A stretch of DNA of 64,000 nucleotides from Cylicocyclus nassatus (GCA_958299035.1 CATQJL010000316.1:43707585-43771584); one strand, 5' to 3'; positions 24,826-35,978 are shown, counted from the stretch's first letter. A program made the numbers and translations. Notes: a model not told the origin generated them from the letters alone.

Positions 24826-25774
24826 TTAGGTTGTCCGGAAATTAATGTCCGTTTTGACAAACCGCAATAAGTCGTAAACTTCTCATTTCTATACAGTTTA
24901 CAAAGTACCGTTCGATAGAGCAAAGCAAGCTCTACAAGATGGCAATATTGATTTTGCACCAGCTTCGATACACCTCAAGTTTAAATTCAAAAACTAAAAC
25001 GTTTCAACTGCCCAGAAAATCGAGAGAAATCGTAACTCAATCCATAAAAGTCCTACAAAAATTTTGACTTGCCCTCGTGAACACTATCCACATAGGACAT
25101 TTATATATGCCGTTAACGTAATTTTTTCTCGGTTAGAAAACAATAAAACGAAGGTTTTCATGCTTCCGCCAAAGTGGTGCTGTGCTGCTCGCACACATGT
25201 AATATTATACTTCTAACCTGTAGGAGTATAAGCACAAATTTTCAGCTCTCCACAAGCTCTAGTTCTCAAAAATTTTGTATTTTAGAGTAAATTACCCGAC
25301 TAGGGAAAGCTGCATTTGATATTTCTCGAGTAGTAAAGCTTGTAGAGTGCTGAAAATTTATGCTTATACTCCTATAGGTTAGTAGTATACAAGTACATGT
25401 GCGCGAGCAGCACAGCATCACTTTGGCAGAAGCATAAAAATCTTCGTTTTTTTTTGGTTTCTAACTGAGAAAAAATTAAGCCAACGGCGTATATAGATGT
25501 CTCATGTGGATAGTGTTTACGAGAGCAAGTCAGAATTTTTTAAGGGCTTTTGTGGACTGAGTAACGATTTTTCTCAAGTTTCTGGGCAGTTGAAACGTTT
25601 TAGTTTTTGAATTCAAACTTGAGGTGGATCGAAGCTGGTGCAAAATCAGGATTGCCATCTTATAGAGCTTGCTTTGCTCTGTCGAATGGTACTTTGTAAA
25701 CTGTATAGCAGTGAGAAGTTTATGACTTATTGCGGTTAAAATTCGAAACGGACATTAATTTCCGGACAACCTAA
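24826..25774. mobile_element. Foldback mariner-like element (family D)
   Basis: Inverted termini TTAGGTTGTCCGGAAATTAA flanked by TA. The entire 949 bp is one palindrome with a short centre near 25300; for example GTGCTGTGCTGCTCG near 25181 pairs with CGAGCAGCACAGCA near 25407. No coding capacity. Confidence 0.88.
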
Positions 25775-26411
25775 TAGAAACGCAGCTATTTGATCTGTAA
25801 GGTAAGTTAATAAGGTGTGGCACCACCCCTAAAAAGCTGTGGCAGCCAAAGCTTTTTAGGGTGCCACACCCCATTAACTATACCAGAAAAACATTTTTAG
25901 CGAGCGTTATTTATATAAATCGATGGCCTAGACTCCGTAGATTTCATAGGATTGATTTAAGCCTGATTCGTCTTCTTAGTTTGGGTAATGTTTGGTGGAA
26001 GCACAGCCATTAAGAGCGAAAAATGAATAACAACATTATGGTTGGCTTCTAATTCCAAAGTTGGGAGATCTTTTGAAGCGAGATTTCTGAAGTGACCAAA
26101 GCAGGAGTAGTGCTTTGTTTTGAGTGCGAAGACAGCCAACTACTTCACCTTTAAAACAAAGTTAATCGTGCTGGAAAATGGCGATTTCACTAGGTGACCC
26201 AGTATCTTGAAACTCCAGAATTCGCTCAAACATTGTCTAAAGGGGTTAGTTTATGGATATGTTGCCCGTTAAGTATGACAGGGGCCTTCAAGTAATGCTA
26301 TCTTAGGTATATAGTTCATAGGGTCTTATTGGGACAGCAATAATGGGAGGGGGGGGGGGGGTCATGACCAGCGATCGTGTGCCACACCTCTTGCTTGACC
26401 CTGGTTAATAT

Positions 26412-27343
26412 TGCCACCATGAGAATTCTAAGTAAATCCAAAGCAAAAAAACTCTGCACCGTCCTAATATATTCAAAACGTGATTTCAGAAGCGCTGGTC
26501 TAAAAAGAGCTAATGGGACTTTTTCTGTGCAGGCTTTGCAATATAATTGACTTACTGTATTGCGGTATAGACATTCAGGTGGTCATGCTGTTGCATGATA
26601 TGTGTGATTCTTTGAAGATCAGACTGAGTATCTTCCAAGTGCCTTGCCTTTATACCGCGCCGGCAGCATCCGCTAATCGTTCTGGGCCCTTTTCTATTAT
26701 CCGTACCAACATCGAAACTACACATCTTACTCAAACCTGTTTTATGGGTTTATTCGGCATGTTTGTGACGAATAGCATAATCTTTTAACATTTCGGAAAG
26801 GGCTTGGAATGCTGGCCTAGTGCGTAAAAACGGCTACGGCGGCTAGCGATATAAAAGCACCCTTTCCTTCCCAAACCGCAAATACGTGGACTATGATAAC
26901 GAAATAAGTCAGGTCGATGAGCGTGCAAGTCATGCGCAAGTGATTATAGCTTTTGCTGAGATGATGGCTTACAACAAAAAATAAATTGAATGTTTGGTCG
27001 TTTTAACATCCAACATATCTTCTTCTTGTAACTAGCAAAAAAAGGATAACAAGTGACCGTGACCTTTTCATAAGAGATACATGTACACACTCTTCATGCT
27101 GGAGTTATACTCGTTCCGGTATTTGAAAGTGGTATGAGAAGTTTTGACCGTTTTTCCCTCCGAGTTCGCGCGGCTCGCGGTGCATGACCGAAACCACCAA
27201 TTACCAATGGCTTCAAATAATTAAAAATTCTGCTGATGTATGCGAAGCTTTTTTTGAACATTGAAACAATTCAGGCTTGTCACCCTCTTTTTTTGAAATT
27301 GCCAGGGAAATTAATTAAATTATTTGGAAAAACATTTGCCTAA
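26412..27343. other. No gene recognised
   Basis: Mixed sequence between the hAT-like element and a candidate exon. Frames are short and show no known domain. Confidence 0.4.
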
Positions 27344-27551
27344 AAGAAGAACAGGCGGTGTTCAGCGCAGATGTGACCGTCGATCACAAAGTCACTGGGG
27401 CAGAAAATTTCACGAGGGAGGGTGGCATAAGGAAAGCATTTTATTGCAACTTTCTTACTCACATGTACCCGATAAGCCGCGCAAAGCTGTATTGCATCGG
27501 GAGCAATCTGCAAATAAGAAAAGCTGAACAAATGGTTCCAATATCATGATT
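27344..27551 (+). CDS. Candidate exon, unknown protein
   Basis: After a possible splice acceptor (AAGAAGAACAG ending at 27354) an open frame reads AVFSADVTVDHKVTGAENFT and on through CNFLTHMYPISRAKLYCIG to a stop near 27549. The composition looks protein-like rather than repeat-like, but no family is recognised and no donor or partner exon is clear. It could be the last exon of a lost gene or chance. Confidence 0.25.
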
Positions 27552-27703
27552 ACAGAACTTATTTACGCACGGAATCGTATCTGTAAGTGAAGCAAAACCA
27601 AAAGTATAAGCGACAGCATTAAACGCTCATTCAATGTTCTTTTTGCACCACTCACCATTTTTGGTTTCAGTCAAAGGATAGGTGAGAATGCATTCGCCAT
27701 TTA

Positions 27704-27809
27704 GGCTGCGTTCATACTGATCCCGAAGTCCGGGGACAGTTCCAGCACATTGTTCAAACTAAGCGTTGTGCTGAGACTGTTCCGGGACTTTGGGATCAGT
27801 ATCGCAGCC
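27704..27809. mobile_element. PIF/Harbinger-like MITE, 106 bp
   Basis: Inverted ends GGCTGCG followed by ATACTGATCCC, flanked by a 3-bp TTA duplication (27701-27703, 27810-27812). The short palindrome, GG start and TWA target fit PIF/Harbinger. Confidence 0.82.
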
Positions 27810-28024
27810 TTAGAGTTTACACATCAGCCATAAGCAAATGATTACCAAATATGCAGGGAAAATGAATTAGAATCCAACACACGCATCTGTAGATAATATG
27901 TACAGAGAAAGATAATTGGCAGAGCATGCATGAAGACATAATTGATAAGAGTATTTGATGTTGTTAGTCAAAAAGTCCATAGTCCAAAGTTCGAACAAGT
28001 GTTTTCTGGTTGCGTAATCACGAT

Positions 28025-29290
28025 CACAAGCGCAAGCATACCCTTGATACATAGAGTCATGTACTCTCGTAACTTTCGTTTTGAGCGACACAAAAGAACA
28101 GGCCCTTTACCTGAATGGCAAAAAGAAGTGATCCGAGGCGAAGTCCAGGATGTTAAGAACAACCTGTATTAGAATGATTGCAAATTTTTGTTTTGGACGA
28201 GAAGAATGGCAAAACCACGTCCTCGAAAATCTCTTGTTTTTAATCTAGTCGAACTCTAATTACGCAGTTTTTTCGTGCATTTGACAGATCTTGCTTCTGC
28301 TTATAAGGTAGGGACGCGCAAAGCCTACTTCTTCTATTCTGAAGGATTTTTTTGTGAAAATTCGTGAAAGGTGCTTGTTGTGTCCTTAACTCCGGACACT
28401 TCGATTCTTCGTCCTGACGCAGGCACAGAGGAAACAAATATATTTGTTATAGAAGTAATAGAAGACAATAGAAAATGAGAGGCAAAGTAGTGAACGAATG
28501 AACTCACAATGGCTAACAGCGAGCGCCTTTTATAGCGCTCATTGCCCGCGCATTGAGGTCACAGGCGCCTCAGCGAGGGCAGATCATACGAGAAAACAAC
28601 TGATCAGACACTAATACAACAGTGCTTTTTTTACTATGTTCCCTTTCAGTGTTTTCGCAGTCATTTCTTTCAGCTTGGGCGATTATTGCTCAGAATAGTG
28701 AGCACAAAATCCAGACGACGTCCCCAAAAAACAGGAACTTGAAGGACGCATCAAAAACTAGAACTGGTTTTGACGTGCATTTCGACATAGTTACAAAAAA
28801 AACTCTGCTTTCTCATAACTAATTCTACTCTTGTTTATCTTCTTCTTGATAATCACTACTTTAAAGAAATGGTTAATTCTGAAACAGCCGCGGAAGAAAA
28901 CACAGCTTTGCTTTTTTTCCAAGGTTGTGACAACCTGATCCTTTATTTGGAGGCTTTTGAAGTGCGGGTTTTTGCTCCAGAACCAGTTTTTCAAAATATG
29001 GTTATTTTCTTCAAAACAGTCAAGAAGGAAAAAAGCTTTGCTTTTTTCCAAGGTTGTGGACTGCCTGGTCCTAAAGCGAAAACCCGCACTTCAAGATACC
29101 GCCAAGTGAAGGATTTCAAACTCATTGCAGCGTTTTTATCCCGTATTTAAGAGTTTCTTTTGCTATAACTATTTGTTTTGCGTCTCCTTCCTTCTTTAAT
29201 TATCTATAAAAGCAAGAAGGACAGCATTCAAACAACCTTCATCTTTGACGCCCTGCCAGGCTATCGAAGGTATGCCTGACAAGAGAATGA
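28025..29290 (+). repeat. Dispersed repeat R, copy 2
   Basis: Homologous to 6560-7800 plus 10985-11065. This copy lacks the CR1-like retrotransposon but carries a solo LTR, so the two copies serve as empty sites for each other. A short inverted pair (TTGAAGTGCGGGTTTT and its complement) lies at 28955-29095. Confidence 0.72.
28376..28621 (-). mobile_element. Solo LTR (gypsy or BEL/Pao type), 246 bp
   Basis: Begins TGTTGTGTCC and ends ATACAACA (TG..CA with a 5-bp inverted end). It is flanked by a perfect 5-bp duplication GTGCT at 28371-28375 and 28622-28626. Copy 1 of repeat R near 7492-7510 shows the uninterrupted site. Read on the minus strand, it contains CTATAAAAGGCGC (plus-strand 28528-28540), a plausible TATA promoter placed mid-LTR, so the parent element probably pointed leftward. 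No internal coding region remains, as expected after LTR-LTR recombination. Confidence 0.85.
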
Positions 29291-29639
29291 TCAAAATTCG
29301 AAATGGCCAATCCGAGAAAGCTGCATATCGTTAAAGACTTCATAGAAGGCTGGTTACATATCCGTTTTCAGTATTTCCTTAATGATCTTCTACACAAAGT
29401 TATGGACCTGGTCATAGATTTGTGTCGCCCTCAAAAGAGGATAATGTGGGCGCTTAGAGTAGTATATCTGCAGGTTCATACAAGAGAGCTTCAGCTTTTG
29501 TTTCTAATTTGATTCCTTTTGCTTGCTACTTTTTTGCGACCCATCTCCAATATCTATATTATTTTTCAAAATTTTGAGTGAATTGGGTAAAACTCATAGT
29601 GAAAATTTATGAAAGGCAATAACGGAATGCTCAAAGCAT
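29291..29639. other. No gene recognised
   Basis: A 69-codon frame at 29303-29512 (MANPRKLHIVKDF...) has no recognisable domain or splice context. Confidence 0.4.
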
Positions 29640-31505
29640 CTCAGACAGTCGGTGCCGTAGCTCCGGAGGAGAGTCGAAATCTGGCAGAGTCGCGGAGGAC
29701 CCAATTGACCATTGAGAGCGGGACGACGGGGCGGTCCCTTCTTGTAGGTCACGGTGACGTCACAAGCAGGCGAATGGGACCCTTCTCCGGGACGCGCAAA
29801 TCTCTGCTCCGGAGGTACGCCAGATTTGGGAGAGCCCCGGAGCAGAGATTTGCGCTCCGGAGGTACGCCAGATTTGGGACACCTCCGGAGCACACAATGG
29901 GAGGGATCCGGAGCACAAATGGGAGGGCTCCGGAGCACAAAATGGGAGGTCTCCGGAGCACAAAATGGGAGGTCTCCGGAGCACAAAATGGGAGGTCTCC
30001 GGAGCACAAAATGGGAGGTCTCCGGAGCACAAAATGGGAGGTCTCCGGAGCACAAAATGGGAGGGCTCCGGAGCACAAAATGGGAGGGCTCCGGAGCACA
30101 AAATGGGAGGTCTCCGGAGCACAAAATGGGAGGTCTCCGGAGCACAAAATGGGAGGTCTCCGGAGCACAAAATGGGAGGTCTCCGGAGCACAAAATGGGA
30201 GGGCTCCGGAGCACAAAATGGGAGGTCTCCGGAGCACAAAATGGGAGGTCTCCGAAGCACAAAATGGGAGGTCTCCGAAGCACAAAATGGGAGGTCTCCG
30301 GAGCACAAAATGGGAGGTCTCCGGAGCACAAAATGGGAGGTCTCCGGAGCACAAAATGGGAGGGCTCCGGAGCACAAAATGGGAGGGCTCCGGAGCACAA
30401 AATGGGAGGTCTCCGGAGCACAAAATGGGAGGTCTCCGGAGCACAAAATGGGAGGTCTCCGGAGCACAAAATGGGAGGTCTCCGGAGCACAAAATGGGAG
30501 GGCTCCGGAGCACAAAATGGGAGGTCTCCGGAGCACAAAATGGGAGGTCTCCGAAGCACAAAATGGGAGGTCTCCGAAGCACAAAATGGGAGGTCTCCGG
30601 AGCACAAAATGGGAGGGCTTCGGAGCACAAAATGGGAGGTCTCCGGAGCACAAAATGGGAGGTCTCCGAAGCACAAAATGGGAGGTCTCCGGAGCACAAA
30701 ATGGGAGGGCTCCGGAGCACAAAATGGGAGGTCTCCGGAGCACAAAATGGGAGGTCTCCGGAGCACAAAATGGGAGGTCTCCGGAGCACAAAATGGGAGG
30801 TCTCCGGAGCACAAAATGGGAGGGCTCCGGAGCACAAAATGGGAGGTCTCCGGAGCACAAAATGGGAGGTCTCCGAAGCACAAAATGGGAGGTCTCCGGA
30901 GCACAAAATGGGAGGACTCCGGAGCACAAAATGGGAGGACTCCGGAACACAAAATGGGAGGGCTCCGGAGCACATGGAAAGTCTCCGGAGCACAAAATGG
31001 GAGGTCTCCGGAGCACAAAATGGGAGGTCTCCGGAGCACAAAATGGGAGGTCTCCGGAGCACAAAATGGGAGGTCTCCGAAGCACAAAATGGGAGGTCTC
31101 CGGAGCACAAAATGGGAGGTCTCCGGAGCACAAAATGGGAGGGCTCCGGATCACAAAATGGGAGGTCTCCGGAGCACAAAATGGGAGGTCTCCGAAGCAC
31201 AAAATGGGAGGTCTCCGAAGCACAAAATGGGAGGTCTCCGGAGCACAAAATGGGAGGGCTCCGGAGCACAAAATGGGAGGGCTCCGGAGCACAAAATGGG
31301 AGGTCTCCGGAGCACAAAATGGGAGGGCTCCTGAGCACAAAATGGGAGGGCTCCGGAGCACAAAATGGGAAGTCTCCGGAGCACAAAATGAGAGGGCTCC
31401 GGAGCACAAGTGGGAGGGCTCCGGAGCACGAGTGGCATTCCCCAGCTTGGGAAACCCCGCGGCTCGGCCATTTCTGCTCCGGAGGTATGCCGTCGACTGT
31501 CTGAG
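29640..31505. mobile_element. Terminal-inverted-repeat element carrying a minisatellite
   Basis: The ends are inverted copies (CTCAGACAGTCG, then a CTCCGGAGG block). A second pair of longer direct units (CTCCGGAGGTACGCCAGATTTGGGA) lies at 29808-29835 and 29857-29881. The interior is the 23-bp array. The flanking bases are AT on both sides but no longer duplication is evident, so the class (Helentron-like, Harbinger-like or other) is open. Confidence 0.65.
29885..31432. repeat. 23-bp minisatellite, about 66 copies
   Basis: The unit is CTCCGGAGCACAAAATGGGAGGT (split for reading: CTCCGGAGCAC + AAAATGGGAGGT). The palindrome CTCCGGAG is intact in most units. Recurrent variants are GGGCTCC, GGACTCC and CTCCGAAGC; they recur in blocks, which suggests segmental duplication. 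As 23 is not a multiple of 3 and the unit has no stop in any frame, all frames on both strands stay open for 500-630 codons. These are not proteins. Confidence 0.97.
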
Positions 31506-31527
31506 ATAGTATTCGCAGTAGGCATCT

Positions 31528-33709
31528 TCTTATATATAAAGCTGAATGTCTGTTTGTCTGTCTGTCTGTATGTCTGTCTGTCTGTCTGTACGTATGTTCC
31601 GAATAGAAAATTCCATTTCTGAACTGATCCGGACTAAACTTGGCACACATACACTTCGGGCCCCGGCGGGTGTCATAGGCTACTTTTCGTCATCAATCGA
31701 TATCGATTTTATCGATTTTTATAGATTTTTTTGCAGAGTTCACCTACGGGGCTGGGAGTTTGCACAGTGGGGTAAGCATGCTGATTCCGAATACAATATT
31801 AGTTTTCAGGATTATCGATTACTTTTATCGATTTTGTTGATTTTTTGCAAAGTTTGACCTACGGGGCTGGGAGTTTGCACAGTGGGGTAATCGAGCATGC
31901 TGATAACGATTACAATATTAGTTTTTGAAATCGTCCATGATCTTTATCAATTTTATCGATTTTTTGCAAAGTTTGAGCTACGGGGTTGAGAGTTGGCAGA
32001 AGGGGGTAATCGAGCATGCTGATTACGAACCACAATATTAGTTTGGAGCTCTTCGGCTATTCGGCACCAAATTTTTTTTTCGTAGAGCTTACTCAAACTT
32101 TTAAGTATAAGGGTTATCTTACGTGCTGAAAACAGATATCACACTTTTTCCGCATAACGTCTCCCCGTATGGTTACGGTAGGTGTACGTTATGAAGTCAA
32201 AATCATGAATTCGGCTGGAGTTTGGTCCAGAGAACTTATTCGACATGCTAACTACGAATTTCATACTCTCTCTGCATATTGGAACCTTTTCATAGAGCTA
32301 TGGTGGTTAGTATGGGGTCGAAAACATAGATTTGCTCTAAACTCGTCTAGAGTGGTCACTTAGCGCGCTGAACATGAATATCATGCTGATTTCGCAAGAT
32401 AGTGCATTTTCTTGGGTTACGGTGGGTGTAGATGGATCGAAGTTCCAGATTTGCTCAAAACCTTACCTGTAACGGTTCACAATTAAACTGCTTATGATTA
32501 TGATGCTTGCACGCTGTAATAACGCATTAGTGAAGTTATGGTGAGTTGCAGGGTTTGAATGGACATTTTTTCAATTTTGGTCCAATTTAGATATCCCAGA
32601 TATTCACGAAATGGGATATCGATTGTTTTGCATGGCGGTCTCCAGCGCCATCCTGTTAAAGGCAGTGTCCGGGCAAAAAGTCGATTTTGAGTTTTTGTGC
32701 CTATCCGGGCCTATTCACTATGCTGAATCCGAAAATCCACATTGGAAAGCGCGAAAACGGCAAAAAAGGACTCTAACGCAGGAGAAAAATCGAAAGTGGG
32801 CGGGGTCCTCCTTACTGTGAATATCGCAGTCCCAGCTTCTGGAGCCATCTTCCCAATTCCTCTATCGCCCTGAGATCTCCACTGGCCAGGTGCGAATGCA
32901 TGACTTGAAATCGGAACTGAGAAGATCGCTCTGGAAGCTGGGAGCGTAAATTCACAGTGGGGAGGACCCCGCCCACCTGCTGATTACCCTCCCGTGTTAG
33001 AGCCGTTTTTCGCCGTTTTCGCGCTCTCCAATGTGCATTTTCGGATTCAGCGTAGCGAATAGGCCCGGGTAAGCAAAAAATCTCAAAATCGAGTTTTTGC
33101 CCGGACACTGCCTTTAACCTATCCCAACGTGTAACGCACGCGGCAAATTTCCCTCCCCTTGTTTTTGCTTAAGCAAAAGCCTCCGAAGGGTGTATCGCGC
33201 GCGGCAGTGGTCCTATAAGGAAAGCATTACGCGAAACTTTTATACCACACGAATTGCTATTATCGTGGGGATTGAGCACAATATTCTTGAAACAGCACTT
33301 TAGGTAATTCCCTGTCAAGGTTTCAGGCAGGTTCATGATTTTTACCCGCTGCCACGCTAAATGACTACCATATTCGTCATAAGCGGCTTGAATAACCCCC
33401 ATATACCGAGTTTAAGCAAGACCCACCGCAAAAACATTTTAGGGCCCGGATAGCCGAATAACGCCATTAGTTTTTAGAATTACCCGTTACCTTTATGGAT
33501 TTTATCGATTCTTTGCAAAGTTTGAGCTACTGGACTGTTAATTGGCACAGGGAGGGGGGGGGGGGGAGGATAAGTGAGCATGCTGATTACTCACACAGCG
33601 GGAATAGGGAATTGCATGTAGAAGTGGGCACAGGTAAAGGTGTACAGGGATAGAAATGGAACATTTCTCGTTTTGGACAAGGCCGGGCGGAGCCGGATAA
33701 GCCAGCTAG
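31528..33709 (+). mobile_element. Nonautonomous Helitron (2.2 kb)
   Basis: The 5' end is TCTTATATATAAAGCTGAA, followed by a TGTC-rich tract to about 31590. The 3' end has the hairpin GGCGGAGCC followed by GGATAAGCCAGCTAG, ending CTAG with T next, as Helitrons do. No Rep/helicase frame. It contains about 118-bp ATCGATTTTATCGATTTT units at 31740-32045 and 33480-33590, and a TTAA-flanked insertion at 32660-33113. G-run near 33556. Confidence 0.85.
32660..33113. mobile_element. TTAA-flanked foldback MITE (AGGCAGTGTCCGGGC termini)
   Basis: Long inverted arms start AGGCAGTGTCCGGGCAAAAA on both sides and are flanked by TTAA (32656-32659, 33114-33117). Homologous to 39385-39834 and, more distantly, 56034-56430. 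Inserted inside a Helitron. Confidence 0.87.
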
Positions 33710-34947
33710 TATAGTATAAAATGTGTTGAGTTCAGTTCTAAAAGTACAAAGTCCTATATGATTGGGTGGAAAGCAATTATGAGAGGGATTGCGGAAAGAT
33801 CCTAGATCTGTGCTAATAATGCAAATCTTAGTGCTGGATTGCAAAAAAATGAAAGGCATAAGGAATCGAACTTGCAAACAAAAAAGAGAGGCATCGTTCT
33901 ATGGATTTGCACACCACTGCATTATGCATCCACCTTCACTTCTCGTAAAGAGGAGACACGTTTTCATCGTGTAGAAGGACCGATAAGCAGATGAAGGCAG
34001 ATATGGAACCAGCTTTCCATAGATCGTTCATGTGTACGACTTGCTGGGATTGGCCACTATCAATCAAAAGTTTACGCGAACAAACTTAAGGCGTCGCAGC
34101 CGGCATGTTCCGCAATGTTACTTCTTTTCCGCCGTCCAGACAAGCATGATGAAGACAAATTTACGGAAAACACCTTGCTGTTGACTTTTCCTTCAACTTT
34201 GAAAAGGAAAAGGTGTAGCAAAGATAAAACTACATTAATTAAAGGCCAAATGTAACAGCACAGTATGCATTACATCTATTTAGAAGTACAATTAAATGAA
34301 CAGAAAGAACGAAGTAGATAAGCTGCGATCAATAAAAATAAAAGAAAAAAATAATACAGTCTGTCGCAACCCAATGAGGCCAAAATTGTTATGGCTGAAG
34401 GTCCGCATCGCTAAGATTTGAATTACATTTTTGGCTTGTTTGTCTGCATCCTCTTCTATCTCTTTTTTCTCTCGGACAGTGCGCAAATGCAGCGCAATCT
34501 ACTAGCGTGCGAGCACACAAATATACATTTGCGTTTCCGCCTGATCCCAATTGGGACAGACTGTAGGGCGAGCTTTGCTTGGGCTGACAAGGTTCAACAT
34601 GTACTATTTGAACTCCCTCACTTCCCGCGCCGTGGCAAAGGAGGGAAGCCCCCGGCAGGAAACCGATTTCCGTTGGTCGCCAGCCGGCGCGAGTGTCTGA
34701 GTTAGTAGAATATTTCCGCTAGAACCAAAAGGTGCCTCAGATCAATGTTATAACACACTATCCACTACCCCACCTTGCCATTATCACTAAATGCGAGACT
34801 CGCACTTAAGTTAGGCTGTGGAAACCTCGGACAAACCGTCGTAAACACTCACACAAAAACGCAAACCTATATCAAACGTAGATATGCTTTTAGCATACCG
34901 CAAAAAACTATGCTAGTACATGGCTTGCCCTTGGAGACGATCACTTA
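33710..34947. other. No gene recognised
   Basis: Flank of the DUF273 fragment. No exon continuing that gene (an AAGSY...NT-type segment would be expected) was found on the minus strand here. Only short frames are present. Confidence 0.4.
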
Positions 34948-35134
34948 CAAGGGAAGTACCCCGAATGGCCGTAGCCTTTCAATATGAGATGCATATCGTC
35001 TGAAGCAGCTTCGAACGCTGATTTCATATCTGCTTTCCGTTTCTGCGGAGCGTTCTTCTGAAGAGAGTTATGGAAGCCTGAAAATCTTATTTTGGAGGCG
35101 CTCCTTGAGTTTGAGAGCGCTGCTATGTACGTTG

Positions 35135-35207
35135 GTGGTGCAGTGGTGCAATGGTTAGTTGTTGGCATTGAAAGCGAAAGGTCACTGGTTCGAATCCGGT
35201 GCAGAGC
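35135..35207 (+). other. tRNA-like sequence in left arm
   Basis: Box A TGGTGCAATGGTTAG at 35144-35158 and box B GGTTCGAATCC at 35187-35197. The T-arm pairs well. The anticodon arm (TTGGC/GCGAA, one mismatch) presents loop ATTGAAA, anticodon position UGA. The acceptor stem pairs poorly and there is no long variable arm, so it is probably not a functional tRNA-Ser but a tRNA-derived Pol III promoter relic. Confidence 0.65.
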
Positions 35208-35426
35208 GAACCGTTTTGCATTATGAATGTAAGTTTAAAAAGCACTCTAATTCGTCTACAGACACTGTTGTAGGCAAATGTGACCTAAGAAAAATTTTTT
35301 TTGGCAAAACTGCTTGTAATGAGACCCTGAACTCTACTTGACTTCTTTACAAGTAAAACAGGACCAAACATGGTGAAGCATGTTCATTACCATATAAAGC
35401 TCAAAAAAGGCGAATTATCATTAATC

Positions 35427-35846
35427 ATGTTCTCTCCTGCCTTTGTGCTCACAACCCTGGTAGAGGAATTCGGCTCCTGTCCGATCACTCGCGCACCATC
35501 ACGAAAGGAACAGAAAATAATCACTAGTTTTGCTGCTATTCTGCGAGAGGCCGAATGGCATGAATTGGACATAGATTTGGAGGAAGAAAATTTGGTGGAA
35601 GAGCGCGAAGAGGACCCCACATGGGCGGTAGAAGACGATAGCATCCTCCCGTGCGGTTCGGATGGCATTCTCTTCAGTGGAATGGAAGTGTCGGAAGATG
35701 CGGTGCGTGCAAAATTTATTTTAAAAATTTTTTTCAATGATTGAATATAGGTGAGTAGAGCTATCGACTTCTACCGCTCATGTGAGAAAGGCAGCCGATC
35801 ATTGCCATCCATGAAAAGCAAATTTCGCTTTATCAACAGCCTATAA
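35427..35846 (+). CDS. Two-exon coding segment inside the foldback loop (unknown function)
   Basis: Exon 1 is 35427-35702 and starts MFSPAFVLTTLVEEFGSCPI; the frame is also open from an upstream ATG at 35370. A 48-bp intron, 35703-35750, has GTGCGT and AATATAG borders, phase 0. Exon 2 is 35751-35846 (SRAIDFYRSCEKGSRSLPSM...). The product would be 123 residues with an acidic stretch (DLEEENLVEEREEDPTW) and a basic C-terminus. The stop TAA sits exactly where the right arm begins, so the original protein was probably longer. AIxFYRSxxKGxRSL resembles, from memory, uncharacterised proteins repeated in strongylid genomes. It may be a transposon accessory protein or a captured host gene. No signal peptide or catalytic domain is evident. 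Confidence 0.5.
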
Positions 35847-35904
35847 GTGTCTGTAGACGAATTAGAGTGCTTTTTAAACTCACATCCATAATGCAAAACG
35901 GTTC

Positions 35905-35978
35905 GCTCTGCACCGGATTCGAACCAGTGACCTTTCGCCTTCAATGCCAACAACTAACCATTACACCACTGCACCACC
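35905..35978 (-). other. tRNA-like sequence in right arm
   Basis: Inverted counterpart of 35135-35207, with box B GGTTCGAATCC and box A TGGTGTAATGGTTAG read on the minus strand. It also points into the loop. Confidence 0.65.

Larger units (their letters stand above)
18126..26403. mobile_element. hAT-like foldback element swollen to 8.3 kb by nested insertions
   Basis: Terminal inverted repeats CAGGGTCAAGC face inward at both ends, flanked by a perfect 8-bp duplication GTTAATAT (18118-18125 and 26404-26411). Element-proper sequence is 18126-18235, about 21610-21960 and about 25795-26403; it aligns with the shorter copy at 42692-44015. That sequence includes G-runs near each end and a central palindrome (CACACCCCATTAAC with its complement) at 25805-25885. 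The remainder is nested material: a CR1-like element, TTCGAATA arrays, a Helitron-type array and two mariners. No transposase is seen. Confidence 0.82.

Noticed and set aside
29594..31650. Six overlapping 500-633 codon open frames on both strands
   Set aside because: They are produced by a stop-free 23-bp tandem repeat; every frame and strand gives a periodic peptide. No start context or flanking exon.
35135..35207. Functional tRNA-Ser(UGA) gene
   Set aside because: Boxes and anticodon loop are present, but the acceptor stem does not pair and the long variable arm of tRNA-Ser is absent; it also lies in a duplicated transposon arm.
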